Shown here piece by piece: positions 34,846 through 44,564 of a DNA stretch of 64,000 nucleotides. The first letter of the stretch is position 1. The number at the start of each line of letters is the position of its first letter. The notes beneath the pieces were generated by a model that had not been told where the DNA came from, searched no databases, and saw only the letters and a program-made list of their open reading frames with translations. The position numbers and the translations under genes were made by a program. The DNA is from an uncultured SAR324 cluster bacterium (GTDB taxonomy: Bacteria > SAR324 > NAC60-12): assembly GCA_902562015.1 (NCBI GenBank), contig CACERX010000004.1, positions 11,817 to 75,816 on the forward strand, in the 5' to 3' direction.

Positions 34846-36483
34846 ATGAAATCACTTAAAAGACTCCAGCAAAATTTTTCAGGCCGTAGTCCATTGATTC
34901 ATGTTGTTCTTGATGGCTGGGGGGTTGGTCCTCCAGACGAAACAAATGCCATCCATCAGGCAGTTCTTCCAGTTATGGACGGACTTATACAAAACCATCC
35001 ATACACCCAACTTTGGACCCATGGAAAGTATGTAGGTCTTCCAAGTGAAAATGACCTTGGTGGATCGGAGGTTGGTCACATGACTATGGGTGCAGGCGTG
35101 ATAAAGCAGCAAGGACCAACTCTAATTAAGAAATTAATGCAATCCGGAGATTTTTTTGAAATTCCGGTATTGACTAAGATTATTAAAAATTGTTTGGATC
35201 ACGATACACCCCTGCATTTGCTTGGTCTTCTTTCAGACGGAAATATTCATAGCCATCTGGATCACATGCAGGCTATAGTTTATCATGCCTTTCAGGCAGG
35301 GATTAGGCGCTGTTATGTCCATGCTTTGCTTGACGGCAGAGACGTAGGGGTACAGTCCGCTCTCACTTATACTGAACAATTTGAAAAGCTTTTTTCAGAA
35401 CTTAATGAGCAGCGTGGAGATATTGATTATGCTTTTGCCAGTGGAGGCGGAAGAGAAGCTGTTACTATGGACCGAGACAGTAACTGGGCAAAAGTAGAGG
35501 AAGGATGGAATATTCATGTCAAGGGAAAATCAGAAAACAGGTTTCCCAGAATAAGGGATGCAATTGAATATTTTAGGAATAAAAGTCCGGGTATAATTGA
35601 TCAGGATATTCCTGGGTTTGTGCTTGTTCGCAATGGAAAGGCGATAGCAACTATTGAGGATAATCATGGTTTGATATTCACAAACTTTCGCGGAGACCGT
35701 GCAATAGAATTTAGCAAAGCGATACTCGAAGAAGAGTTCCCACATTTTGAGCGTCATGTTCGTCCTCAAATTATGTTTGTTGGTATGACACAGTATGATC
35801 AGGATGATGAAATACCTACTGAATACCTGGTTGGAACACCGGAGGTTGATGAACCCTTCGGTAAGCGAATTTTAGAACTTGGTTTTAAGCAATTCAGACT
35901 TTCAGAAACACAAAAATATCCTCATGTTACTTTTTTTTACAACGGAGGTTACAGAGAACCGCTTGATTTATCAATGGAAAATTATCACCTGATTGAATCT
36001 GATAAAATTCCGTCCTTTGCAAGCCAGCCAAAAATGAAGGCTGAAGAAATAAGTAACAAGGCAGTTGGATTCATCCGCTCCGGTGAATATCAATATGGAC
36101 TGATAAATTTTGCAAATGCTGACATGGTTGGCCATACAGGAGATTTTCAGGCTGCACTAAATGCAGTTGAAACTGTAGATGTTGCACTGAACTCAATTGT
36201 AAGAGCAATTGCCGAAATGAAAGGTCTATTGGTGATTACTGCAGATCACGGCAATGCAGACCAGATGCTTATAGAAAACTGTAATGGGGTAATGGAGATC
36301 AATACCAAACATTCTCTGAATCCAGTTCCTTTTATAATATTTGACCCTTTGTATAATGGTGATTATCATCTAAAACCATTTGGTGAAGATTACAACAATA
36401 ATTTGAGCAACGTGGCAGCAACAAATTTTATTTTATTAGGTCAGCCTGTGCCGGATGACCTGGCTCCACCGCTGTTTGGTTAA
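34846..36483 (+). CDS. gpmI: 2,3-bisphosphoglycerate-independent phosphoglycerate mutase
   Basis: GpmI interconverts 3- and 2-phosphoglycerate using two Mn ions and a phosphoserine. VLDGWG holds the first metal-binding Asp, the nucleophile Ser is in DLGGSEVGHMTMGAG, and HALLDGRDV, ADHGNADQM and NTKHSLNPVPF supply the other ligands. The protein is about 545 residues. The ATG at 34846 is preferred over a TTG 6 bp upstream. It follows the CinA-type gene by 20 bp. Confidence 0.95.
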   Translation: MKSLKRLQQNFSGRSPLIHVVLDGWGVGPPDETNAIHQAVLPVMDGLIQNHPYTQLWTHGKYVGLPSENDLGGSEVGHMTMGAGVIKQQGPTLIKKLMQSGDFFEIPVLTKIIKNCLDHDTPLHLLGLLSDGNIHSHLDHMQAIVYHAFQAGIRRCYVHALLDGRDVGVQSALTYTEQFEKLFSELNEQRGDIDYAFASGGGREAVTMDRDSNWAKVEEGWNIHVKGKSENRFPRIRDAIEYFRNKSPGIIDQDIPGFVLVRNGKAIATIEDNHGLIFTNFRGDRAIEFSKAILEEEFPHFERHVRPQIMFVGMTQYDQDDEIPTEYLVGTPEVDEPFGKRILELGFKQFRLSETQKYPHVTFFYNGGYREPLDLSMENYHLIESDKIPSFASQPKMKAEEISNKAVGFIRSGEYQYGLINFANADMVGHTGDFQAALNAVETVDVALNSIVRAIAEMKGLLVITADHGNADQMLIENCNGVMEINTKHSLNPVPFIIFDPLYNGDYHLKPFGEDYNNNLSNVAATNFILLGQPVPDDLAPPLFG

Positions 36484-36523
36484 TGAAACATATATAAAAT
36501 TTTAATGTAATAATTTTAGTTAA

Positions 36524-37894
36524 ATGAGCAACATCCTTTGTATCGGAGCCGGTTATGTAGGTGGACCAACAATGGCGATGATAGCTAAATATTGCCCTGA
36601 ACATACTGTAACTATTGTCGACATCAACCATAAACGAATAGATCGTTGGAACAGCAACGATTTGCCTATTTTTGAACCTGGACTACTAGATGTGGTTCAG
36701 CAGACACGAGGTAAAAATTTGTTTTTCCAAACTGATATTGCTGGAGCAATTTCAGAGGCGGATATCATTTTTGTTTCTGTAAATACGCCAACCAAGAAGT
36801 TTGGAGAAGGCGCAGGTAAAGCTGCAGATCTGCAGTATTGGGAAAAAACGTCACGTGATATTTTACAGAATAGCCGCAAGCCAGATGTTATTGTGGTTGA
36901 AAAAAGCACTTTGCCGGTACGTACTGCAGAGGCCATGGCCAGAATTCTTGAGTCCGGAAACAGTAAGACCAATTTTTCAGTTGTTTCTAATCCAGAATTT
37001 TTAGCTGAAGGAACGGCCATTCAGGATTTGGCAAATCCAGACCGCGTCTTGATAGGCGGGGATGAGAACGAAAATGGACATAAAGCAGCAAATACAGTGG
37101 CAGACCTTTATGCCCATTGGGTTCCTCGAGAACGTATTTTACTTACAAGTGTCTGGAGCAGTGAACTTTCAAAACTCGTTGCTAATGCGATGCTAGCGCA
37201 GCGTATATCTTCTGTAAATAGTATCTCTGCGCTTTGCGAACGTACGGAATCAGATATTACGGAAGTTTCTAGGGCAATTGGTATGGATTCCAGAATCGGA
37301 GCTAAATTTTTACAAGCCAGTATTGGTTTTGGAGGTTCATGCTTTCGCAAGGATATTTTGCATCTATCATATCTTTGCGAATTTTACGGACTTCCGGAAG
37401 TTGCTGATTACTGGGCCAGCGTTGTGCATATAAATGAATGGCAAACTAATCGGTTCTTTCAGAATATTCTACATGAATTATTCAATACTTTGGCAGGCAA
37501 GACAATTACCATGTTGGGATTTGCTTTTAAGCAGGATACTGGGGATACGCGCGATTCTCCTGCAATTCACTTATGTGAAAGACTCGTAGGAGAAAACGCA
37601 AAGGTCAGAATTCATGATCCAAAAGCGCTTGAAAACGCCCGAATTGAACTAAAGAATCTTAAGGGTGATTTATCATTTGTTGAGGACGTTTACGAAGCTG
37701 CCGACGGTGCACATGCACTTGCTCTTGTTACACAGTGGGATGAATACCTTGATCTTGATTACGGGAAAATTCATCAAGCAATGGCAGAGCCAGCATTTAT
37801 CTTTGACGGGCGTAATCATCTAGATCATGATAAGCTTTATAAAATTGGTTTTAATGTTTTCCCTCTGGGGAAATCACCACTTAAACACATTTAA
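36524..37894 (+). CDS. ugd: UDP-glucose 6-dehydrogenase (eukaryote-like type)
   Basis: The enzyme oxidises UDP-glucose to UDP-glucuronate with two NAD. An N-terminal Rossmann motif GAGYVGG (about 8-14) and the catalytic Cys in GFGGSCFRKDILHL are present. Length (456) and features such as VNTPTKKFGEGAGKAADL match the animal/plant class and related bacterial enzymes rather than the shorter classical bacterial type. It can feed the UXS at 4508-5446, giving UDP-xylose, or other UDP-glucuronate uses. Confidence 0.92.
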   Translation: MSNILCIGAGYVGGPTMAMIAKYCPEHTVTIVDINHKRIDRWNSNDLPIFEPGLLDVVQQTRGKNLFFQTDIAGAISEADIIFVSVNTPTKKFGEGAGKAADLQYWEKTSRDILQNSRKPDVIVVEKSTLPVRTAEAMARILESGNSKTNFSVVSNPEFLAEGTAIQDLANPDRVLIGGDENENGHKAANTVADLYAHWVPRERILLTSVWSSELSKLVANAMLAQRISSVNSISALCERTESDITEVSRAIGMDSRIGAKFLQASIGFGGSCFRKDILHLSYLCEFYGLPEVADYWASVVHINEWQTNRFFQNILHELFNTLAGKTITMLGFAFKQDTGDTRDSPAIHLCERLVGENAKVRIHDPKALENARIELKNLKGDLSFVEDVYEAADGAHALALVTQWDEYLDLDYGKIHQAMAEPAFIFDGRNHLDHDKLYKIGFNVFPLGKSPLKHI

Positions 37895-37926
37895 ATGTCG
37901 ATTAATGATTACTAAAATGATGAAAA

Positions 37927-39057
37927 ATGAAAACATTTGAAGAAAATCTGAAATCTATACCAACTGCAGAAAAAACTGTATTGTTGCGACTTTACAATCA
38001 GAGAGATGAACTTGTTTCAATTATTCCAAATATTCCTGGACGACAGGGTTCAGTCAGAGTTTTCAAGCATATTGCTGAGAAAAAAGGTGTAATTGACTTC
38101 GAAGCAGCAAAGGAAGGATTGAGGATCTTTGAGGAAAAAGTTGAGGATGCGCGCAAAAATCCAGGCAAGCACCAGAAACTTGAATTGCTTCTGGGGATGA
38201 AAAGTAGCGGAATCCTTAGGATAGAAAATGTGGAATGTTCATGTCCTGACCTGCTGGAAAATCTTTCTGGACAAGTTGCTTCTGCTGAAGAGTGCAAAGT
38301 TTTTATCGAATTGCTGAATCAGGGTAAAATTCGTGCAGCTGAGAAAGTTAATAATAACTGGGAGCCTCAACCTTATGTAATTGACGGTGTCTTGAATTAT
38401 TTTGGTACACATGACAGTAAGCGCATGGAAGAAAAATACTGGGATAAGATTCCTCTAAAAACCTCTAATTACACTGACGAAGATTTTGAGCGGGGCGGAG
38501 TTCGTTATGCACCTGGTTGTATGGTGCGCACGGGCGCTTATATTGGTCCTAAAACAGTTATAATGAACCTAGCATTTGTGAATATTGGGGCATATATTGC
38601 TGGGGAGGGTTGTATGATAGATGGAGGGGCTCGTGTTGCTTCGTGTGCGCAGGTTGGTAAAAATGTAAAGTATGGTGCAGGTTCCGGTATTGAGGGTATC
38701 CTTGAGCCTGCTGGTAGGCTTGCCTCAATTATTGAAGACAATGTGAAAATAGGAGCTATGTGTGAAGTAACAGGGATCATTGGAGAAGGATCAGTTATTG
38801 CCAGTGGTGTGATAATGGCTTCAGGCAAGAAAATTTTTGATGAAGACACTAACGATTTTGTGGCTCCCCTAGAGTGTGTAGTGGGAGAAAAAAATTTTCT
38901 ACTTCCTGTAATTCCTCCTTACAGGCTTGCAGTAGGAGGTTCAATCCCCAATAAAAAAGGAACACACAACACGGATGCCGTTATCTTGAAATCAGGTGAT
39001 TTGCGAGATTCTGCTACAATGCGGCATTTTGAAAAACAAGGAATTTTGTACTATTAA
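37927..39057 (+). CDS. dapD: Tetrahydrodipicolinate N-succinyltransferase family protein
   Basis: The C-terminal half is a left-handed beta-helix acyltransferase with DapD landmarks: RYAPGCMVRTGAYIG, GAYIAGEGCMIDGGARVASCAQVGKN (trimer and active-site region) and GVIMASGKKIFD. The 376-residue length exceeds E. coli DapD (274) through a longer N-terminal domain, as in some other bacterial DapD. It acts in lysine and diaminopimelate synthesis. The next gene follows after 3 bp. Confidence 0.85.
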   Translation: MKTFEENLKSIPTAEKTVLLRLYNQRDELVSIIPNIPGRQGSVRVFKHIAEKKGVIDFEAAKEGLRIFEEKVEDARKNPGKHQKLELLLGMKSSGILRIENVECSCPDLLENLSGQVASAEECKVFIELLNQGKIRAAEKVNNNWEPQPYVIDGVLNYFGTHDSKRMEEKYWDKIPLKTSNYTDEDFERGGVRYAPGCMVRTGAYIGPKTVIMNLAFVNIGAYIAGEGCMIDGGARVASCAQVGKNVKYGAGSGIEGILEPAGRLASIIEDNVKIGAMCEVTGIIGEGSVIASGVIMASGKKIFDEDTNDFVAPLECVVGEKNFLLPVIPPYRLAVGGSIPNKKGTHNTDAVILKSGDLRDSATMRHFEKQGILYY

Positions 39058-39060
39058 AAA

Positions 39061-40026
39061 ATGTCTACATTGTTGAAGCGTGCACGTGAAACGTTGAAAA
39101 TTGAAATTGCGGGTCTAGAAGACCTCAGCAAGCGTCTTGATAAAAAATTTGAGCAGGCAGTAAATCTTCTTTATGAGTGCCAGGGAAAAGTAATACTTGC
39201 TGGAATGGGGAAAAGTGGCCTGATTGCCCAGAAAATTGCCGCAACACTTACCAGTACGGGCACACCATCGCTTTTTCTACATGCCGGTGAAAGTTCTCAT
39301 GGAGATTTGGGAATTATCACTAGAAAGGATGCAATAATTACTTTTTCTTATAGTGGTGAAACTGCTGAAGTACTGCAGATTGTTGGACACGTCAACGCAC
39401 TGGGCATTCCTATGATTGCAATTACTGGAAACTCTGATTCGACACTTGCCAAAACTTCTACAGTTCATCTGTCAGTTGCAGTGGATAAGGAAGCCTGTCC
39501 GCTTGGGTTAGCACCAACAGCAAGCAGTACAGCAACTCTGGTGCTTGGTGACGCACTTGCCATGTGTCTGTTAGAGAAACGTCAGTTTAGTGAGGATGAT
39601 TTTGCAGTATTTCATCCGGGGGGTAGTCTGGGACGGAAGCTCACTATCAGGACTAAGGATGTAATGATTAAAGGTGATATGTTGCCGGTTGTACCAGAAA
39701 AAATGCTTATGCGTGAGGCAATGAATGTTTTGTCACGCAAAAATCTGGGAATAATAGTTGCCGTCAATAAGAATGGAAAAATTAGTGGTGTTTTTACCAC
39801 TGGTGATTTGATGCGCCTTCTTGATAAAGGAAATAATTTTCTTGAAAAACCACTGCAGGATTATGCCAGTCCGAAGCCAAAAACAATTTCTGCGGAAGTA
39901 TTAGCGGCCAAAGCCCTGCATATTATGGAAACGCACTCTATAACCTGCCTAGTTGTAACTGACACTGAAAACCGCCCCGTTGGCATTGCTCAAATATACT
40001 ACATTCTTCGTTCAGGAGTATATTAA
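39061..40026 (+). CDS. kdsD: Arabinose-5-phosphate isomerase KdsD
   Basis: KdsD turns ribulose-5-phosphate into arabinose-5-phosphate for Kdo synthesis. It has an N-terminal SIS domain (GMGKSGLIAQKIAATLTSTG; SYSGETAEVL) and two C-terminal CBS motifs (about 200-260 and 268-320). Length and order match E. coli KdsD/GutQ. With LpxL and GmhB-like genes in the window it indicates an LPS-bearing outer membrane. Confidence 0.94.
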   Translation: MSTLLKRARETLKIEIAGLEDLSKRLDKKFEQAVNLLYECQGKVILAGMGKSGLIAQKIAATLTSTGTPSLFLHAGESSHGDLGIITRKDAIITFSYSGETAEVLQIVGHVNALGIPMIAITGNSDSTLAKTSTVHLSVAVDKEACPLGLAPTASSTATLVLGDALAMCLLEKRQFSEDDFAVFHPGGSLGRKLTIRTKDVMIKGDMLPVVPEKMLMREAMNVLSRKNLGIIVAVNKNGKISGVFTTGDLMRLLDKGNNFLEKPLQDYASPKPKTISAEVLAAKALHIMETHSITCLVVTDTENRPVGIAQIYYILRSGVY

Positions 40027-40071
40027 TTTGAATTTGTGGTTCTTGAATAAATTATTTAATTGATAGGCAAA

Positions 40072-40707
40072 ATGACACCTTGGGAGATCCACGCAGTTTT
40101 AGTCGCCAATTGCAATTGTGCATACGGTTGTCCTTGCCAATTTGATGCTCTGCCTACTTATGGTACCTGCGAAGCTGCTGATGGGTTTTGGATTGAAAAA
40201 GGATTTTATGGAGAGGTTTCCCTAGATGGATTGAGTGCTGGAATGTTGGCAAAGTGGCCCGGACCAATTCATGAAGGTAATGGTGAGAGGCTTATTATTA
40301 TTGACGATCAGGCTAGTTTAGAGCAGCGAAATGCAATGGAAAAAATAATTACTGGAGAAGATACAGAAGAACTTGCTACCATCTTTTGGGTGGTCAATGC
40401 CATGACCAGTATTCGTCATGAAACATTATATTTACCTATCAAAATTGAAGCTGATATAGAGTTACGTAAAGGTCATGTAGTAGTTGATGGTATTTTTGAA
40501 CTAAATGTGGAACCAATCAAGAATGCAGTGACTGGAGCAGAGCATAGGGCGCGTATTGAAATTCCAGATGGTTTTGAGTTTACAATTGCCGAGATGGCAA
40601 GCGGAACTGCAAAGACTCATAGCAGTTTTAAGTTGCCTAACAATAATGGTACACACGCCCACCTTGCAGAAATGCACCTGAATAATTCGGGTATTATCCG
40701 TCTCTGA
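40072..40707 (+). CDS. DUF1326 family protein
   Basis: The ATG at 40072 is preferred over an in-frame TTG at 40060. The protein is about 211 residues, soluble, with a cysteine cluster NCNCAYGCPCQF near residues 13-24 that typifies DUF1326. The function of the family is unknown; the cysteines suggest metal or redox chemistry. It is the last gene of a plus-strand run. Confidence 0.85.
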   Translation: MTPWEIHAVLVANCNCAYGCPCQFDALPTYGTCEAADGFWIEKGFYGEVSLDGLSAGMLAKWPGPIHEGNGERLIIIDDQASLEQRNAMEKIITGEDTEELATIFWVVNAMTSIRHETLYLPIKIEADIELRKGHVVVDGIFELNVEPIKNAVTGAEHRARIEIPDGFEFTIAEMASGTAKTHSSFKLPNNNGTHAHLAEMHLNNSGIIRL

Positions 40708-40749
40708 TGTGATTACCTGCTCTGAATTTAAGAATTAAGATACATCAGT

Positions 40750-40761
40750 GTCTTCGAAGAC
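40750..40761. repeat. Short palindrome between convergent genes
   Basis: GTCTTCGAAGAC is a perfect 12-bp palindrome, with partial CAG...CTG flanks, between the DUF1326 gene (plus) and the MFS gene (minus). It could form a small hairpin at the shared 3' ends, but no T-run follows it. Confidence 0.35.
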
Positions 40762-40826
40762 TTCTGAAATATTCTATTTAAATACGAAATTGTAGCTTTA
40801 ATCTGAATTAAGTTTTTTTGGTGTTT

Positions 40827-42122
40827 TTAAGCATGGAACATAGGTTTACGAGCAAAAAAGAATAGAAGTGCTCCTATGTAGCTTATCAAGCCGATTATTA
40901 TAAATGCATTTCTATATATTCCATAATAATCTACAACAAACCCACAGATAATCGGTCCTAACATGGTGCCAAACATAACTACCATTGATGAAATACCAAA
41001 GATTTTTCCAAAGGATCTGGTTCCAAAATAATCAGCACGAATGGCAACCATTTGTGGTCCACGGACACCCCAAGCAATTCCATGAAGGACAGAAAACAAA
41101 ATCACCATTGAATAATCATCAAAAAATGCAAGAATTAGCATTCCGCTTCCATGAAAAATCATACAGTATAAACAGATTATCCGCTTATTGAAACGGTCTC
41201 CCAAATAACCTCCGCAAGACAGTCCCAGAATTTGAGATATACTTACAATTGAAAATACTAATCCTGCTTCAGTCAGTCCCATATCAAGAGTCTTAGTTAG
41301 GTGTGGGATAAGATGCACCAATACTGATGAAACAGATAGCAACGCAATTGCGTGTCCTACCGAGATAAACCAAAAGGCAGAAGTTCTTAGCGCGTTTTGC
41401 CAGCTGACAGAAACACTCTCATTATATTTTTCTAAAAGTTTATTGTAATTTTTTCCTATAATCTTACCGTCTACGACCTCATCTTTCTCTTCAGGTCTGT
41501 GACGTATGTTTTGAGCCAGAGGAATGCCAAGTAAAATTGCTGCTAACCCTGAAGCAAAAGCTATTGTATGCCAGCCGAATTGCTCTAATCCGTATGCCAG
41601 CATTGGCACACTGAGCCCACCTAAGCTGTGTCCCAGTTGAGTTAGTGCTATAGCTTTTGTGCGGTGGCGTTGGAACCAATTTACTATTGCAACCATCAGC
41701 GTTTGATATCCACCTAGACTAATTCCAACTGAAATTATAATGACCGTTAGAAAGTAGACTGGAAGCGTCTCGACTAGTGTTAGACAGAATAATCCAATAC
41801 CGTGCATCAGTAGGCCAATGCTTAAAATTATACGTGGTCCATACCGGTCAGTCATCCACCCTTGTACTGGACCAAGCAGTCCACTTTCAATGCGTGTCAA
41901 AGTGTACGCAGCTGAAAGCATAGTCATACTCCATCCAAATTCCCGATTAAAGACTACTGCGTAGGCACCATAGCTTTGTATCCAAAAAAGGGATCCCAGA
42001 TACAAAACAAAAGAAGAAACCGCAACAATCCACCATCCGTAAAACAAGGTACCGTTTGGCAGAAAAAGAATCCTAATTCTTTGGAAAAAAAGTGGAGGTT
42101 TGTTAATGGAAGGGCCTTTCAT
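40827..42122 (-). CDS. MFS transporter
   Basis: The 431-residue protein has about 12 hydrophobic segments. The loop GWMTDRYGPRIIL between helices 2 and 3 matches the conserved G-x3-D-R-x-G motif of the major facilitator superfamily, repeated as GGYLGDRFNKRII in the second half. It resembles oxalate/formate or monocarboxylate antiporter-like MFS proteins; the substrate is not predictable. The dipeptide epimerase gene lies 145 bp upstream on the same strand. Confidence 0.85.
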   Translation of the reverse strand: MKGPSINKPPLFFQRIRILFLPNGTLFYGWWIVAVSSFVLYLGSLFWIQSYGAYAVVFNREFGWSMTMLSAAYTLTRIESGLLGPVQGWMTDRYGPRIILSIGLLMHGIGLFCLTLVETLPVYFLTVIIISVGISLGGYQTLMVAIVNWFQRHRTKAIALTQLGHSLGGLSVPMLAYGLEQFGWHTIAFASGLAAILLGIPLAQNIRHRPEEKDEVVDGKIIGKNYNKLLEKYNESVSVSWQNALRTSAFWFISVGHAIALLSVSSVLVHLIPHLTKTLDMGLTEAGLVFSIVSISQILGLSCGGYLGDRFNKRIICLYCMIFHGSGMLILAFFDDYSMVILFSVLHGIAWGVRGPQMVAIRADYFGTRSFGKIFGISSMVVMFGTMLGPIICGFVVDYYGIYRNAFIIIGLISYIGALLFFFARKPMFHA

Positions 42123-42267
42123 AGAGGATTACATTGTACATTACAAGCTCCTTGAAGACAAACTTTAAGAAATTTTAATAAAGATGATTTTTAGCGTAAA
42201 AAAATAAAAGTGACTTAATATTTACTTTATTTCTAAAGCAAATTAGTAACAATTTTTTGTTAGCAAA

Positions 42268-43278
42268 TCATCCCCACAATTCTGCAGCAGGAGGGAAAAC
42301 TTCACTCATTTTATATTTTATTGGCGAAGCTCTGTCTTCGTAAAGATAAAGCGGGGCATCTAGGTCAACAATTTCGGCGCGCTGAGCAATTAAAAACGCA
42401 GGTGCGATTCCAAGTGATGTAGAGGACATGCAACCCACCATAGTTCTAAATCCCATTTTTTCTGCCTGAGACTGCAAGTACAGTGCTTCAGTAAGTCCAC
42501 CTGTTTTATCAAGCTTGATATTAACAAATTCGTAAAGCCCTTTTAAACGTTCAAGATCTAAAGTGTCATGGCAGGACTCATCAGCACAGACTGGGAGAGG
42601 CCGTTCAAGTGTCTTCAGGATACTGTCTTTGTCAGTCGGGAAAGGCTGTTCAATCATTTCCACTCCGAGAGACTTCAATTCAGGAACGAAACGCTGATAA
42701 TGCTCAAGTGTCCATCCCTCATTGGCATCAACCACCAAACGTGAGTTGGGTGCATTCTCTGAAATAGCAGTCAGTCGTTCAAGATCACCATCACCGGTCA
42801 GTTTGATTTTCAAGTACGGACGACTCGCATGTTTTGCAGCAGCTTCTCCCATTTTTTCAGGAGTATCAAGGCTTAGCGTATATACGGTTGTAACGCTTTC
42901 TGCTTTAGACTTTCCGTATTTTTCCAGATGCTTTGAAATTTCTGGTAATTCCCAAATTCTTTTATCTGCAAGTTTTGCCTCTAGGTCCCAAAGAGCGCAG
43001 TCCACAGCATTTCGGGCAGCACCTTTTGGCATTGCCTGCTGAAGATCTTGGCGCGAAATTCCATTTTCCAGCACCTCTCTAAAATCTTCTATCAGTGTTT
43101 TGGTTTGTTGAATAGACTCGTGATAGTGTTCGGTTGGTGAGCCTTCTCCCCAGCCTTTAAAACCATTTTGTTCTATCTCAACAACCACTACATCGAAGTT
43201 ATCTTCGTAGCTCCTTGAAATAGAGAATGGCTCTTCACTCCAGTTTTCTGTATGGATATATAGTTTCCTTGAATTCAT
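42268..43278 (-). CDS. L-Ala-D/L-Glu-type dipeptide epimerase (enolase superfamily)
   Basis: An enolase-superfamily protein of 336 residues. The muconate lactonising subgroup catalytic set is visible: KIKL (the KxK lysines), VVDANEGW, MIEQP, CADES and NIKLDKTGG. Spacing and end motif MVGCMSSTSLGIAP match bacterial dipeptide epimerases such as YcjG/YkfB. These recycle murein-derived L-Ala-D-Glu. Exact dipeptide specificity cannot be told from sequence. Next downstream is an MFS transporter. Confidence 0.85.
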   Translation of the reverse strand: MNSRKLYIHTENWSEEPFSISRSYEDNFDVVVVEIEQNGFKGWGEGSPTEHYHESIQQTKTLIEDFREVLENGISRQDLQQAMPKGAARNAVDCALWDLEAKLADKRIWELPEISKHLEKYGKSKAESVTTVYTLSLDTPEKMGEAAAKHASRPYLKIKLTGDGDLERLTAISENAPNSRLVVDANEGWTLEHYQRFVPELKSLGVEMIEQPFPTDKDSILKTLERPLPVCADESCHDTLDLERLKGLYEFVNIKLDKTGGLTEALYLQSQAEKMGFRTMVGCMSSTSLGIAPAFLIAQRAEIVDLDAPLYLYEDRASPIKYKMSEVFPPAAELWG

Positions 43279-43303
43279 TATTTTAATCTTTTCAATGATG
43301 TTC

Positions 43304-44239
43304 TTAATATATTTTTTTAGGGTCTTGAGGAGGACGGGCCCTCCAGCGTCTGTGCATCCAGAAATACTGTTCAGGATATTGACTAATTACTTTTTCAAGC
43401 GCTGAAGTTATTTTCTGGTTAACTTCCAATATGTCTTTTTCCTGATTCCCAGTAAGATCAAATTGGATATGCTGAAAATTAATTTCTAAACGATTATCAA
43501 CATATGGGCAAGTCACAAGCACAACTGGACTTCTGCGAAGTAAATGGAATGCGGCAGTGCCTTTACTGCAGGATGCAAGCTTACCAAAAAAATTTACGAA
43601 AAGCTCTGATTTGTTATCGTTTTGGTCAATCAGCATAGCGATTATTTTATTTTCAGTAAGCGCTCTTCCCATTTGCAGTGTTGCTCTTTTACCCTTGTCA
43701 ATTGTTTCCACACCGAAACTGGCACGAGATGAATTTTGAAGATGATTTGTGAGCGGGTTGGTTTGTTTTCCAACATACATAACAACTTTATATCCCTTTT
43801 CAGCTAATGCTGGGGGAATCATTTCCCAGTTTCCGAAATGTCCGCTAATAAGGAGTACCCCTTTTTTTTCAGACAAAGCCTGGTCCAGTATTTCAGGATT
43901 TTGGCAGCAAACTATCTCTGATGTGTGCCCTTTCCATGCGTCCATATTTAGTACGTCCATGCAAAAACGGGCAAACCATCGATAATTTTCTCGTGCTATT
44001 TTTTTACGCTCCATTGAAGATAATTTTGGAAAAGCAAATTCCAGGTTTATTTTCACTATCTTTCGGCAGATGCGCAGTAAATAATAAAGCAGGGTATCAA
44101 GTATTAAAGCTGCCCGTCCTAATGATTTTTCTGAGGCAGTCTTTCTCCACTGTTTAAGTCTGTTGAAAATGAAATACTCAAGACGATGACGAAATTTAAA
44201 GGATTCCTTGCTAAAGTTGCTATTTCCAGTTTCAGACAT
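43304..44239 (-). CDS. Lipid A biosynthesis acyltransferase (LpxL family)
   Basis: The 311-residue protein has the HX4E catalytic motif HFGNWE and other LpxL/LpxM landmarks: ALTENKIIAMLIDQND, FFGKLASCSKGTAAFHL and EQYFWMHRRWRARP. It acylates the Kdo-lipid A precursor with a secondary chain. There is no strong N-terminal signal-anchor of the E. coli type at the start, though a hydrophobic stretch lies near residues 50-60. It is 25 bp upstream of the epimerase gene. Confidence 0.88.
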   Translation of the reverse strand: MSETGNSNFSKESFKFRHRLEYFIFNRLKQWRKTASEKSLGRAALILDTLLYYLLRICRKIVKINLEFAFPKLSSMERKKIARENYRWFARFCMDVLNMDAWKGHTSEIVCCQNPEILDQALSEKKGVLLISGHFGNWEMIPPALAEKGYKVVMYVGKQTNPLTNHLQNSSRASFGVETIDKGKRATLQMGRALTENKIIAMLIDQNDNKSELFVNFFGKLASCSKGTAAFHLLRRSPVVLVTCPYVDNRLEINFQHIQFDLTGNQEKDILEVNQKITSALEKVISQYPEQYFWMHRRWRARPPQDPKKIY

Positions 44240-44564
44240 TATTACGTTAAAATTGGTCAGGTAAAAGTAAAATATAGCAGATTAAGTACTGCATGAAAAC
44301 CTGAAACATGCTTCTCTTCTAGGAATTGAGTATAAATTTAAGCTATACGGGAAGCAGGGATGTCTCGATTTTTTTACAGGATTATGTAATTTTAGAGTTG
44401 AGAAGGGCTTCGGATACTTTCATCATTTTATTTGTTTTCAAATGGAAATTTAATGATTATTTTGGTGTCTGTATAGAATGTGATGAGAGTTTTAAAAATA
44501 AACAGCAAACAAAAATAGTATTACCTTACAATTTGATATTTTACAAAAACTTTTGTAAATAAAC
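44240..44564. other. Divergent intergenic region upstream of lepA
   Basis: This region separates the lpxL-like gene (minus) and lepA (plus). It contains a 5-bp hairpin (GCATG...CATGC, 44291-44311) and a perfect 9-bp inverted repeat next to lepA, listed separately. No credible gene was seen. Confidence 0.4.
44540..44559. repeat. Inverted repeat just upstream of lepA
   Basis: TTTACAAAA-AC-TTTTGTAAA has perfect 9-bp arms and ends 5 nt before the lepA ATG. It covers the place where an SD would be; no SD is visible. It could be an operator or an mRNA hairpin limiting translation. Confidence 0.55.

Noticed and set aside
39078..39093. Second parS-like sequence at the start of kdsD (GCGTGCACGTGAAACG)
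   Set aside because: Only the right half matches; five mismatches to the palindrome and it lies in coding sequence.
42247..42262. Hairpin TAACAA-TTTT-TTGTTA downstream of the epimerase gene
   Set aside because: Stem is almost all A-T and no T-run follows on the minus strand; too weak to call a terminator.
44326..44562. 78-codon plus-strand frame before lepA
   Set aside because: No SD, unusual composition, no family resemblance, and it covers the lepA upstream inverted repeat.
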